The notes beneath the pieces are model-generated. The model saw only the letters and a list, made by a program, of their open reading frames with translations. It searched no databases and was not told where the DNA came from. A stretch of 64,000 nucleotides of DNA from NCBI RefSeq assembly GCF_002368295.1, contig NZ_AP018248.1, positions 3,111,725 through 3,175,724 on the forward strand, in the 5' to 3' direction. Shown piece by piece: positions 52,970 to 61,455 of this stretch; position 1 is the first letter of the stretch, and every line of letters starts with the position of its first letter. The translations under genes were made by a program, and so were the position numbers. This DNA is from Tolypothrix tenuis PCC 7101. Its GTDB lineage: Bacteria > Cyanobacteriota > Cyanobacteriia > Cyanobacteriales > Nostocaceae.

Positions 52970-53521
52970 TTTTGCTAGCAGTAGAAATAATTTGTACACC
53001 TGTAACTTATCCTAACGACAGATGACAAAAATGAGCTTATGTAAAGCCATATTACAGCTAAAGCTTTCTCTTCCCTCTTCCTTCGTTTCCTTAGCGTCCT
53101 TCTCTGCGAGACGCTACGCAAACGCGGTTCGATTTTACATAGATCTTTTTGTCTCACGCAGAGGCGCAGAGACGCAGAGAAGAACAACAGAGGTGTTGTG
53201 ATAGTGTCATTTCGAGTGATAAACAGCAAATTTCAACTTCTGAACTGCATCGTTGTCGTTTAGAACACGAACATTCTCGTTCGGAACAGAAACATTCGCC
53301 CTCTGAACACGAACGTTCGCCTTCAGAACAAAAAACTTCGCCTTTGGAACACGAAACTTCACCTTCCGAACACGAACTTTCAGCCTTTAAGCCTCAACTG
53401 TCATGTTCTGGAGTCGAAACTTCGAGTAAAAAAGGCGATGTCTACCCTGAGCTATACCTACGCTCGTCTAAAATACAAGAGGATTAATGAAGTAAGCTTG
53501 TCTAACAAAGCTACAGCAGTG
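52970..53521. other. Repeat-rich gap before the ABC cluster
   Basis: It contains CGCAGAGGCGCAGAGACGCA-type repeats (53155-53180) with the opposite orientation near 53097 (TCCTTCTCTGCGAGACGC), and the 18-bp repeat at 53255-53400. A 112-codon frame across the second half is encoded mostly by this repeat and is not accepted as a proven gene. The STAND promoter is expected near 52975-53050. Confidence 0.5.
53255..53400 (+). repeat. 18-bp tandem repeat (GAACACGAACGTTCGCCT type)
   Basis: Eight or so imperfect 18-bp units alternate GAACACGAA and GAACAGAAA with TTCGCC/TTCACC. In one frame each unit gives six residues like S-E-H-E-R-S-P. Unlike the other arrays, its period is a multiple of three and it reads open for 112 codons, yet it sits in a repeat-rich gap and lacks a ribosome site. 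Confidence 0.8.
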
Positions 53522-54328
53522 TTAATCCTCTTGTTCAACTGCGCTTTCGTGCCATTTACGTAAGATAAAGTCCGATAAAGCACTCAAGCTGACGAAAATT
53601 AACACACCTAACCCCGTAGTTAGGAATAATGCGGCGAACATTCGGGGAATTTGCAGGTTATAGCTGGAAATGAGAATGCGATAGGCGATACCGGATTTTT
53701 CCCCGCCAGTTCCCGCGACAAATTCCGCCACAACTGCGCCAATTAAAGCTAAACCACCGCTAATTTTTAACCCACCTAAGAAGTATGGCATGGCGCTGGG
53801 TAAGCGCAAATACAGCAGGGTTTGCCAACGAGAGGCTTTGTAGAGTTGAAATAGGTTAAGTAAATTGCGGTCTACACTGTTGAGTCCCAAAGTAGTGTTA
53901 GAGACGATGGGGAAAAAGGCGACTATCCAGGCGCAAACTACTAAGGCGGCGAAGGTATTGTTTTTGAACCAGAGAATAATTAAAGGTGCGATCGCAACTA
54001 TGGGAGTTGTCTGTAAAATGACTGCATAGGGAAAGAAGCTGCGCTCAATCCATTTGCTTTGGGCAAACAATATCGCTATGATTAACCCAGAAATTGCAGC
54101 CGCAACAAAGGCGACAACTGTTATTTGTAGGGTAATTAATAAGGATGAGAACAACTCATTCCAATCACTAATTAAGGTTTGCAAGACTAAGATGGGGCCA
54201 GGGAGAATATAGGGCGGTAATTGTGTAATTCGCACGAATATATCCCACAATAGCAACGCGAAAATCCCCACTAATACGGGTGCAACAATCTCAAGCGAGA
54301 GTAATTTGGGGCGACGTTTAAATAGCAT
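53522..54328 (-). CDS. ABC permease of the TauC/SsuC/ThiX type
   Basis: The 268-residue inner-membrane protein has six membrane helices and the EAA loop (VDRNLLNLFQLYKASRWQTLLYLRLPSAMPYFLGGLKI), typical of permeases that pair with NMT1/THI5-type binding proteins for nitrate, sulfonate, thiamine precursors or pyrimidines. It lies downstream of the matching ATPase gene with 183 bp between, where one arm of an inverted repeat sits. With the ATPase at 54512 and the binding protein at 58206 it likely forms one importer. Substrate cannot be determined from the permease. Confidence 0.88.
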   Translation of the reverse strand: MLFKRRPKLLSLEIVAPVLVGIFALLLWDIFVRITQLPPYILPGPILVLQTLISDWNELFSSLLITLQITVVAFVAAAISGLIIAILFAQSKWIERSFFPYAVILQTTPIVAIAPLIILWFKNNTFAALVVCAWIVAFFPIVSNTTLGLNSVDRNLLNLFQLYKASRWQTLLYLRLPSAMPYFLGGLKISGGLALIGAVVAEFVAGTGGEKSGIAYRILISSYNLQIPRMFAALFLTTGLGVLIFVSLSALSDFILRKWHESAVEQED

Positions 54329-54353
54329 CCTTTTCTAAATAAGGCTTTTAATG

Positions 54354-54475
54354 AAAGATAATTCGTTAGGGTTGTCATTTGTCTTTAGTCATTCTTACAA
54401 AGTTCTGATCGGAGGAAACCTCCGCTCAGACTTTGCGCTTTGTCATTTGTAAGGGTTTTTAGTTTATTGATATTT
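54354..54475. repeat. Left arm of an inverted repeat bracketing two genes
   Basis: About 115 bp here recurs in inverse orientation at 55755-55870. The shared core is ATTCTTACAAAGTTCTGATC, then GGAGGAAACCTCCGCTCAGA and CTTTGCGCTTTGTCATT; the outer parts match with a few differences. The segment between the arms (54476-55754) holds the ABC ATPase and the zinc-ribbon gene. Confidence 0.8.
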
Positions 54476-54511
54476 TGTGATGTGGTTGATTTCTTTACAT
54501 TTTTTACTTAT

Positions 54512-55285
54512 TTAAAATGCCACATTGGGGAAATAACTCATCGCGATTTCTAGAGATTGGGAAACCTGGCGACAATATTCGTTATACAAAGATGATGTAC
54601 GAAACTCCTCACTGCGGGGGTAAGGTGCAGCAATTTCAATATCTGCAATTATTCGTCCGGGATTTGTCCCCATCACTACTACTCGATTTGATAAATACAC
54701 TGCTTCGTAAATATTATGAGTGACAAAAACCACTGTCCAATGGTGTTGATACCATAAATTTAGTAAGTCACTGTTAAGTTTACTGCGGGTGATTTCATCT
54801 AAGGCTCCAAATGGTTCATCCATTAACAGAATATTTGGTTGCGTCACTAAAGCACGCGCAATTGATACCCGCATTTTCATCCCCCCAGATAACTCACGGG
54901 GGTAACTACGCTCACATTTTTCTAATCCTACTAATGCCAATGTTTGCTGCACTAAACTATTAGTTTCTTGTGGCGATACTCCCGCCAATTTTAAGGGTAG
55001 GCGGACATTTTCTTTCACATTTGCCCAAGGCATAAGTGCTGCATCTTGAAACACAAAGGCGAGTTTGCGTGCTTGGGGAGGCAAACCCCAGTTAATAGTA
55101 CCAGAACTGATGCGTCCTAGTCCGGCAATTAATTTGAGGACTGTACTTTTACCACACCCAGAAGGGCCGACGATGCTGATAAATTGTGATTCTGGGATAG
55201 CTAAATTTAAGTCTTGCAGCGCCACTGTGCCATTTTTGTAGACTTTGCTAATGTGGCTGAGTTGAATAGCGGGAGGGTTATTCAT
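54512..55285 (-). CDS. ABC ATPase of the TauB/SsuB type
   Basis: The 257-residue protein has Walker A GPSGCGKST (about residue 40), Q-loop FQDAALMPWANV, signature LSGGMKMRVSIARAL, Walker B NILLMDEPFGALDE and the H-loop VFVTHNIYEAV. The set, including PWANV, matches the nitrate/sulfonate/taurine/HMP ATPase subfamily. It should energise the permease at 53522. Met at 55285 (MNNPPAIQLSH) is the better start; a longer frame to 55318 adds a non-conserved extension. Both this gene and the small 55520 gene lie between inverted-repeat arms. Confidence 0.9.
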   Translation of the reverse strand: MNNPPAIQLSHISKVYKNGTVALQDLNLAIPESQFISIVGPSGCGKSTVLKLIAGLGRISSGTINWGLPPQARKLAFVFQDAALMPWANVKENVRLPLKLAGVSPQETNSLVQQTLALVGLEKCERSYPRELSGGMKMRVSIARALVTQPNILLMDEPFGALDEITRSKLNSDLLNLWYQHHWTVVFVTHNIYEAVYLSNRVVVMGTNPGRIIADIEIAAPYPRSEEFRTSSLYNEYCRQVSQSLEIAMSYFPNVAF

Positions 55286-55519
55286 TAGAAACAGGTAGAG
55301 AATAGCCTGCGATCGCATTAATTATGGTAAACCCTATCGCCACTCTCAAGCATTTCTCAATCTTGATTTTTCTTCTCTCTGTGTCCTCCGCGTCTCTGCG
55401 GTTGATTTACAAGCCCAAATTTATCCACGTTTATCTGCGTTTATCTTCTTCTATCAGCGGTTAATTTTTTACTGCTGTACCTCCCCAATATGAAAATCGC
55501 CATAACATAACGCATTTAT

Positions 55520-55723
55520 TTAATCATCGGGAAATTGCCAAGATGAAATAGTTTCAACATTTTGGCTATTGCATTGAGTACAAGTAGCATCAAATTTTGA
55601 ATCCATCCATTCATACCCGCAAGCACGACAATGACAGAAAATATTATTGCGGTTGGCATCTTTTAATCCCTGATACCATTGCTGTAGTTCTTCAGGATTT
55701 TCAAAAGGAGAATTATTAGACAT
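55520..55723 (-). CDS. Small zinc-ribbon protein
   Basis: The 67-residue protein has a zinc ribbon with a C-x-C-x2-C group (FCHCRACGYEW, about residues 29-39) and a CTQC pair (about 48-51), preceded by a short helix (PEELQQWYQGLKDA) and ended by SSWQFPDD. I do not recognise its family. It is in the ABC cluster on the same strand, 200 bp from each neighbour, so function in the transport system is only possible. Confidence 0.65.
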   Translation of the reverse strand: MSNNSPFENPEELQQWYQGLKDANRNNIFCHCRACGYEWMDSKFDATCTQCNSQNVETISSWQFPDD

Positions 55724-55754
55724 TTCATCAGCCTTGAAAACGCAGTAAGTCGAT

Positions 55755-55870
55755 AAAAATAAACCAAACTCTTACCAATGACAAAGCGCAAAGTCTGAGC
55801 GGAGGTTTCCTCCGATCAGAACTTTGTAAGAAGGACTAAGAACAAATGACAGCCCTAACCAATTATCTTT
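55755..55870. repeat. Right arm of the inverted repeat
   Basis: Reverse complement of the sequence at 54354-54475, with its centre CTGAGCGGAGGTTTCCTCCG at 55795-55814. Together the arms bracket 1.28 kb. The same short hairpin core is also in the petB leader at 40967-41005. Confidence 0.8.
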
Positions 55871-55885
55871 AAACCACCGTTCAAA

Positions 55886-56620
55886 TTAAAGCATTTTTTC
55901 TAAGAATTGTTTGGCGCGATCACACTGCGGATTCTGAAAAAATTCATGAGGAGTCGTATCCTCTGCTAAAATACCTTGGTCAAGAAACATAATCCGGCTA
56001 GCCACTTCTCTAGCAAATCCCATTTCATGGGTAACTATCGCCATTGTGATTCCGGTTTGCGCTAAATTTTGCATCACTTGCAGCACATCTTTGACCATTT
56101 CCGGGTCTAATGCAGAGGTAGGCTCATCAAAGAGAATCATCTCTGGTTCCATTGCTAAAGCGCGGGCTATGGCAACTCTTTGTTTCTGTCCCCCTGATAA
56201 TTTAGATGGGTAAACATCTGCTTTTGCTTCTAAGCCGACTTTTGTGAGTAACTCTAGCGCTTTATTTTCGGCTAATTTTTTATCTACTTTTTTGACTTTA
56301 ATCGGCGCATAGGTGACATTTTGCATTACTGTCATGTGGGGAAATAAATTAAAGTGTTGAAACACCATCACCAATTGTTGCCGAACTTGGCCGATGTTGA
56401 TTTGAGGATGAGTTATTTCTTGATCATGAAAATAAATTTTGCCTTTGCTGGGACGTTCCAGCAGATTCATACAGCGTAAAAATGTAGATTTACCTGAACC
56501 AGAAGGGCCGAGAATTGCTACGACTTCACCTTGGTGAATTTCCGTGGAGATATTTTTGAGTACGTCGAGTTTACCAAAGGATTTACACAAAAATTCTGTC
56601 CGAATTAAGACGTTACTCAC
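55886..56620 (-). CDS. Polar amino acid ABC ATPase (GlnQ-like)
   Basis: The 244-residue protein has Walker A GPSGSGKST, Q-loop FQHFNLFPHMTVMQNV, signature LSGGQKQRVAIARAL, Walker B EMILFDEPTSALDPE and the H-loop IVTHEMGFAREVA, typical of the PAAT (GlnQ/HisP) subfamily. Its start overlaps the stop of the permease fusion gene by 8 bp, so the two are translationally coupled and form one amino-acid importer. Confidence 0.94.
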   Translation of the reverse strand: MSNVLIRTEFLCKSFGKLDVLKNISTEIHQGEVVAILGPSGSGKSTFLRCMNLLERPSKGKIYFHDQEITHPQINIGQVRQQLVMVFQHFNLFPHMTVMQNVTYAPIKVKKVDKKLAENKALELLTKVGLEAKADVYPSKLSGGQKQRVAIARALAMEPEMILFDEPTSALDPEMVKDVLQVMQNLAQTGITMAIVTHEMGFAREVASRIMFLDQGILAEDTTPHEFFQNPQCDRAKQFLEKML

Positions 56621-58112
56621 TTTGTCTTAACCTCCTTTCTAAAACCGATGCAGCAAAGGTTAAACCCATAACTAAAGCATAGTAAATAAACCCTGCAAAC
56701 AATAGCGGCTCAAAGTAAATATATTTATTTGCACCGACAATTTGAGCGCTGCGTAAAATTTCTACTACCCCAATTGTCGAGACTAAAGCTGAGTCTTTCA
56801 ATAGTCCAATAGTTTCATTTACCAAAGCCGGAAGAATGTTTTTTAAGGCTTGGGGTAAGATAATGTCCCACATCATTAACCCATAGGGAACACCCATAGA
56901 CATCGCCGCTTCCGTTTGTCCTTTATCTACCGCTTGAATTCCCCCGCGAATAGTTTCGGACATATAAGCGCCAGAGTTGAGGGTAAAGGTTAGCACTCCT
57001 GCGGTTAAAGCTGAGATGTCATAGCCTGTTAGCTGGGGTGTGGCATAGTAAACTAAAGCCAACTGTAATAGTAATGGTGTGCCGCGAAAGATAGAAGTAT
57101 AGGCGTTAGCCAGCCAAGTCAGAGGCTTGATTCCCGTAATTTTGCAAAGAGAGAGAATTGTCCCCCAAATTAACCCTAGAAATACTGAGAATAGGGTAAA
57201 TAACAACGTCAGGGGGATACCTTTAAGGATAAAGGGAATTTCGGGGATGATTCTCGTAAAGTCTAAATTCAATCCGCCTTTGGCTGGTGCTGAAGAGACG
57301 TTAGCAGCGGCGGTAGTTTGGGAGAACCATTTAGTTACTAATTGCTTGAGTTCGCCTTTTTGCTGCATTTGTTGCAAAGCTTGATTAAAAGGCTGTACCA
57401 AAGGAGAACCTTTCGGAAAAGCGATCGCCGAACCACTGGCTTCTGCGGCAGGAATGACGTTAAACTCTAACTCTGGGTTGGCTTGAGCAAATCCCCTCGC
57501 GACAGTATCCTCCACAATGGCAGCATCAATGCGCCCTGATTTAATTTCTTGAATGGCTTCTGGTACTTTATTTAGTTGTTTTAGCTGAATTCCGGTAACT
57601 TTCTCAGCTATTTTTTTGGCATTTTGCTCTTGAATAGTTCCTAGCTGTACCCCAACTTTTTTCCCCGCTAAGTCTTGGGGTTGTTTGAGATTGCTAGTTT
57701 TCGGGGCAACAATGGTATCTTTAGCTTCGTAATAAATAATCGAAAAATCAACATTTTTCTTGCGTTCTGGGGTGGGAGTCATCCCCGCCATGACAAAATC
57801 CGCGCGATTAGCTTGGAGTGCAGGGATTAAGCCATTAAAATCGGATTCCATCACCTGGAGTTTAAACCCCAGTTTTTGCGACAGACTTTTAGCGATATCG
57901 ATATCAAAGCCAACAATTTGGCGATCGCCTCCTTGAGTATCATAGAACTCATAAGGCGGATAATCTGGCGAAGTAATCAATGTCAGCGTATCTTTGCCTA
58001 CAGATGAAGCTGCGTTGAGAGAATAGTTTTGACCTGTAACAATACTGATGACAACCATTGCTGCAAACAGCAAGGTTAATATTTTTCGTTTAGGGTATAG
58101 GGCATAGGGCAT
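56613..58112 (-). CDS. Polar amino acid binding protein-permease fusion
   Basis: About 499 residues from Met at 58112. An N-terminal membrane anchor or signal (RKILTLLFAAMVVISIV) is followed by a solute-binding domain (about 40-270; TSPDYPPYEFYDTQGGDRQI, FVMAGMTPTPERKKNVDFS, GKKVGVQLGTIQEQN) and a PAAT permease (about 285-495; TLLFTLFSVFLGLIWGTILS, LALVYYATPQL, INETIGLLKDSALVSTIG-like region). Such fusions are known for glutamine/basic amino acid importers. The frame is open to 58196, but the added residues (QREQRKQGSRGGQSQK) come from CTGCTCCCTCTGC repeat DNA; even the chosen start lies in a CATAGGG repeat, so the true start is uncertain. Confidence 0.9.
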   Translation of the reverse strand: MPYALYPKRKILTLLFAAMVVISIVTGQNYSLNAASSVGKDTLTLITSPDYPPYEFYDTQGGDRQIVGFDIDIAKSLSQKLGFKLQVMESDFNGLIPALQANRADFVMAGMTPTPERKKNVDFSIIYYEAKDTIVAPKTSNLKQPQDLAGKKVGVQLGTIQEQNAKKIAEKVTGIQLKQLNKVPEAIQEIKSGRIDAAIVEDTVARGFAQANPELEFNVIPAAEASGSAIAFPKGSPLVQPFNQALQQMQQKGELKQLVTKWFSQTTAAANVSSAPAKGGLNLDFTRIIPEIPFILKGIPLTLLFTLFSVFLGLIWGTILSLCKITGIKPLTWLANAYTSIFRGTPLLLQLALVYYATPQLTGYDISALTAGVLTFTLNSGAYMSETIRGGIQAVDKGQTEAAMSMGVPYGLMMWDIILPQALKNILPALVNETIGLLKDSALVSTIGVVEILRSAQIVGANKYIYFEPLLFAGFIYYALVMGLTFAASVLERRLRQSE

Positions 58113-58205
58113 GGGGCTTCGGGCATAGGAGATTGGGTATTTCTGACTTTGTCCCCCTCTGCTCCCCTGCTTCCTCTGCTCCCTCTGCTTCCTCATCCCA
58201 ATCCC

Positions 58206-59270
58206 TCACGCTCTGTAATACTCTACACCTTTATTGACAAATCGCAGGGTAAATGCGTCTTGATACTTAACATTCGACTGGGTAATTCCAGACTGCACCA
58301 TATTGTCAAATAGTAACTTCCATCTAGCCTCGCTCATCGCCCCAATTCCAAGTTTTTCTGCAGTATCAGAAATCACAATTCCATATTCTTTCAGTTTGGT
58401 AAGGCTATAAGCTAACTGCTCATCTGTCATTTCTGGATTCGCTTTCTTGATTAAATCATTACCAGGTTGAGGATTTTCTAAGTAACTATACCAGCCCTTA
58501 ATTGAGGCATCAACAAAGCGTGTCACTAAGTCGGGATTTTTGTCTACTAATTCTTTCTTGGTCTCAATTGTAGTTGCGTATGTGGGATAACCATAATCTG
58601 CTAGTAAAAACACTATCGGCTTAATACCACCTTGCTTTTCAACCGCGAATGGTTCTGAAGTGATATACCCTTGTTGCGCTGAGGTTTTGTCAGCCAAAAA
58701 GGGAGCAGGATTGAAGTTGTAAGGGCGTTTTTGTGCGTCGGTAAAACCATACTTAGCTTTTAGCAGTGGCCAATAAGTAACGTTTGCAGCAGCGGATACA
58801 TAAATCGGTTTGCCTTTGAGGTCGGCAAGGGTTTTAATTGCTGTGTTGGGATGGGTAATGATACATTGAGGGTCTTTTTGAAAGATTGCTGCTACGGTAA
58901 TTTTGGGAATGCTTTGTGCTACTGCATTGATAGCATCAATACCAAAACCCATGAAAAAATCTACTGCTCCACCCATCAATAACTGGGTACCACTAGGTAC
59001 TTGCGGGCCACCCATTTTAATGGTGACATCAAGACCGTGATTTTTGTAAATTCCAGTTGCGATCGCCTGATAAAATCCGCCGTGTTCTGCTTGCGCTAAC
59101 CAATTTGTACCAAAGGTTACTTTATTTAACCCAGAAGGTGTAATTTTTTCAGAGTTGCTATTAGCACAGGCACTTACGATGCTACTACCTATACATAAGG
59201 AAGCATACTGAAGAAATTGGCGGCGATTCAGGTTATCAAATGTTGCTGATGCGGATGGCGGCTGATTCAT
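58206..59270 (-). CDS. Tat-exported lipoprotein, NMT1/THI5-like ABC binding protein
   Basis: The 354-residue solute-binding protein has a twin-arginine motif NRRQFLQYASL (Arg16-Arg17), a hydrophobic stretch and a lipobox IVSAC with Cys35, so it is probably Tat-exported and lipid-anchored. The mature part shows the NMT1/THI5 fold: TFGTNWLAQAEHGGFYQAIA, HGLDVTIKMGGPQ, LADLKGKPIYVSAAANVTYW and TYATTIETKKELVDKNPDL. Relatives bind thiamine precursors, riboflavin precursors or pyrimidines; substrate is not fixed. It comes first in the transporter run, 93 bp before the amino-acid fusion gene. Its proper permease and ATPase are most likely at 53522 and 54512, beyond the inserted amino-acid system. 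Confidence 0.88.
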   Translation of the reverse strand: MNQPPSASATFDNLNRRQFLQYASLCIGSSIVSACANSNSEKITPSGLNKVTFGTNWLAQAEHGGFYQAIATGIYKNHGLDVTIKMGGPQVPSGTQLLMGGAVDFFMGFGIDAINAVAQSIPKITVAAIFQKDPQCIITHPNTAIKTLADLKGKPIYVSAAANVTYWPLLKAKYGFTDAQKRPYNFNPAPFLADKTSAQQGYITSEPFAVEKQGGIKPIVFLLADYGYPTYATTIETKKELVDKNPDLVTRFVDASIKGWYSYLENPQPGNDLIKKANPEMTDEQLAYSLTKLKEYGIVISDTAEKLGIGAMSEARWKLLFDNMVQSGITQSNVKYQDAFTLRFVNKGVEYYRA

Positions 59271-59304
59271 GGGATAAAATAAGGCCTCTATTTACTGGGG
59301 TGTT

Positions 59305-59775
59305 TTAGCTGATTCTGAATGTACATTCCAGAATTAACTTTTGGTTCACCAGTGAATAGGGTTGAATAGCTAAAGCACGCTGAAAAGCTTGAATTGCTTC
59401 AACATATTTGCCTAAAGCTGCATAACATAACCCCATACCGTGGAGTGCGCCAAAATGTACAGGATTGAGATTCACAACCATCTGACAATCTGCTAAGGAC
59501 TTTTGATAATTACCCATGCTGTAGTAAAGAAAAGCACGACGATTCCAAGCTTCAGCAAAATCTGGTTGTTCGTTAATTAATCTTGTTAGCACTTCTTCAG
59601 CTTCAGTAGTTTCCCCAGCATCCAATAATTTCTGACTGTGGTCAATTTTCTCCAGCCCATAAATGCCTTTTTGTTGAAACCAGATGCGCCAGATTTTCTT
59701 AGTCGCTTGTTCCCGGACTGTAGCATCTGAATTTTTCAAATCTTCAAGTAAAGAGCTGATAGATAAAGAATCCAT
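59305..59775 (-). CDS. TPR-repeat protein
   Basis: The 156-residue soluble protein has three TPRs (about 45-150), such as AEAWNRRAFLYYSMGNYQKSLADCQ and FGALHGMGLCYAALGKYVEAIQAFQRAL. The N-terminal 40 residues are helical. It is common in cyanobacteria as a conserved protein of unknown role. It lies 34 bp upstream of the binding-protein gene on the same strand, so it may be the first gene of that transcript. Confidence 0.8.
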   Translation of the reverse strand: MDSLSISSLLEDLKNSDATVREQATKKIWRIWFQQKGIYGLEKIDHSQKLLDAGETTEAEEVLTRLINEQPDFAEAWNRRAFLYYSMGNYQKSLADCQMVVNLNPVHFGALHGMGLCYAALGKYVEAIQAFQRALAIQPYSLVNQKLILECTFRIS

Positions 59776-60068
59776 AAATTCGGTCTAGGTAAATGTATGT
59801 ATATATCAACTGTCGCACAAAAATCTCTACTTAAACATATTTAAAGTCATCTTTAAATTCTCTTAATTAGAGTTACAAATTTAGCGTTTTCAGTGTTACA
59901 TTTTTTATGTATTCAGTAATACTATTGGTACTGGTTTTTAGCGTAAAATTTATAGATAATTAGTCATTAGGACATCATAAATTTAAAAATAGCAGCTGAC
60001 TTTTGGTAGTTGACAAAACAAGTTAACTAACAGTTGATAAAAACATCACAAAAAAAACCAAGTAATCT

Positions 60069-61328
60069 ATGCCAAAGCCAAATAGTGTTTCCAGGCATAT
60101 TGTTCTCACATCCCATCCCAATAGTTTTGGCCCCAAACCTATCCCTATTAATTGGGGCGCAGCCGAGCCGATGGAACGTGGCCCGATTATCGCCACTTTG
60201 ACCAAGCAAGCACACCGAAATGTAATTGGCACCCATTCTGGTAGTTATGCTGTCTATCGTGCTTTAGCGGTGGCTAGCGGGGCTTTACAGTCAGATCATC
60301 GCGCCGATTTGACTAATACTTCGCCAGTTACTCATATTGGCCCCCATCCTAGTTGGGCTGATCCTGATAAAATTGTGTCCCTAGACCCCTTTGGGGCGGT
60401 AGCTAGTGAGGTCTTTGCCTCTTATTACGCCCAAGGTTATGACATCCGCCCCACAATTGCCATTACTCAGGCTCATATTAATATGCCGGAGCTGCAAGAA
60501 GCGGTAGATAAGGGGCGGTTGCAGGTGGATGGCAAAATTATGAAACCAGGCGGTGATTTGGTCGTTACTAAGGCGGCGATTGAGCCAGTTTGGTATTTAC
60601 CAGGAATTGCCAAGCGGTTTGGCATCCAAGAAACAGATTTACGCCGCGCCTTATTTGAACAAACTGGGGGGATGTTCCCCGAATTGGTAACGCGTTCTGA
60701 TTTAGAAGTCTTTTTACCCCCAATTGGTGGTGTCACAGTTTACATTGTCGGTGATTTAGCTGCGATCGCAGATCCTAATAAACCGCTAGCTGTGCGAGTA
60801 CATGATGAGTGTAACGGTTCTGATGTCTTTGGTTCCGATATCTGTACCTGTCGTCCTTATTTAGTACATGGGATTGAAGTCTGCGTCCAAACTGCACAAG
60901 AAGGCGGCGTGGGTGTAATTGTATACTGCCGCAAAGAAGGACGTGCTTTAGGAGAAGTTACCAAATTCTTAGTTTACAACGCCAGGAAGCGACAAGAAGG
61001 AGGCGATCGCGCTGATGCTTACTTTGCCCGTACAGAATGCGTGGCGGGTGTGCAAGATATGCGCTTTCAAGAATTGATGCCCGATGTGTTGCATTGGTTA
61101 GGTATTACCCGCATCGACCGCATGGTGTCAATGAGTAATATGAAATACAACGCCATCACCCAAGCGGGGATTGAAATTGTCGAACGGGTACCCATCCCAG
61201 AAGATTTGATTCCCCAAGATGCACGGGTAGAAATTGAGGCGAAGAAAGCGGCTGGCTACTATACCACAGGTGATGTTTTAGATGCGGAAAGCTTAGGTGA
61301 GGTGAAGGGGCGAGATTTGGAAGGATAA
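60069..61328 (+). CDS. GTP-cyclohydrolase-II-like protein of the URC1 type
   Basis: The 419-residue protein has a large N-terminal domain (1-230; VIGTHSGSYAVYRALA, DLTNTSPVTHIGPHPSW) absent from normal RibA, followed by a GTP-cyclohydrolase-II-like domain (about 240-400). The zinc ligands keep the GCH II spacing: Cys248, Cys259, Cys261 (ECNGSDVFGSDICTCRP). The catalytic region YCRKEGRALGEVTKF differs from the usual QEGRGIGL. This architecture matches URC1/urg1, needed for uracil degradation in some fungi and found in bacteria with URC4 and UPRT. The next two plus-strand genes are exactly these. Its reaction is probably pyrimidine ring opening, not riboflavin synthesis. Confidence 0.85.
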   Translation: MPKPNSVSRHIVLTSHPNSFGPKPIPINWGAAEPMERGPIIATLTKQAHRNVIGTHSGSYAVYRALAVASGALQSDHRADLTNTSPVTHIGPHPSWADPDKIVSLDPFGAVASEVFASYYAQGYDIRPTIAITQAHINMPELQEAVDKGRLQVDGKIMKPGGDLVVTKAAIEPVWYLPGIAKRFGIQETDLRRALFEQTGGMFPELVTRSDLEVFLPPIGGVTVYIVGDLAAIADPNKPLAVRVHDECNGSDVFGSDICTCRPYLVHGIEVCVQTAQEGGVGVIVYCRKEGRALGEVTKFLVYNARKRQEGGDRADAYFARTECVAGVQDMRFQELMPDVLHWLGITRIDRMVSMSNMKYNAITQAGIEIVERVPIPEDLIPQDARVEIEAKKAAGYYTTGDVLDAESLGEVKGRDLEG

Positions 61329-61455
61329 AGTATCAAGGATGAAGTATGAAGGGTGTTAAGTCTTGATACTTCATTCTTAATTTAGGAGGTGAAGAGTGGA
61401 TAGACGAACCGCGAAGGCGCGAAGTGCACGAAGAGAAGAGGGGGAAGAAGAGATT

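Noticed and set aside
53149..53487. A 112-codon plus-strand frame
   Set aside because: Mostly 18-bp tandem repeat plus CGCAGAGGCGCAGAG repeat, no ribosome site; listed as a repeat and not as a gene.
59776..60068. A riboswitch (TPP or other) or NtcA site in the divergent region before the URC1-like gene
   Set aside because: No TPP-type conserved core or GTA-N8-TAC box with proper spacing could be found by eye; the nearest candidate has 10 bases between half-sites.
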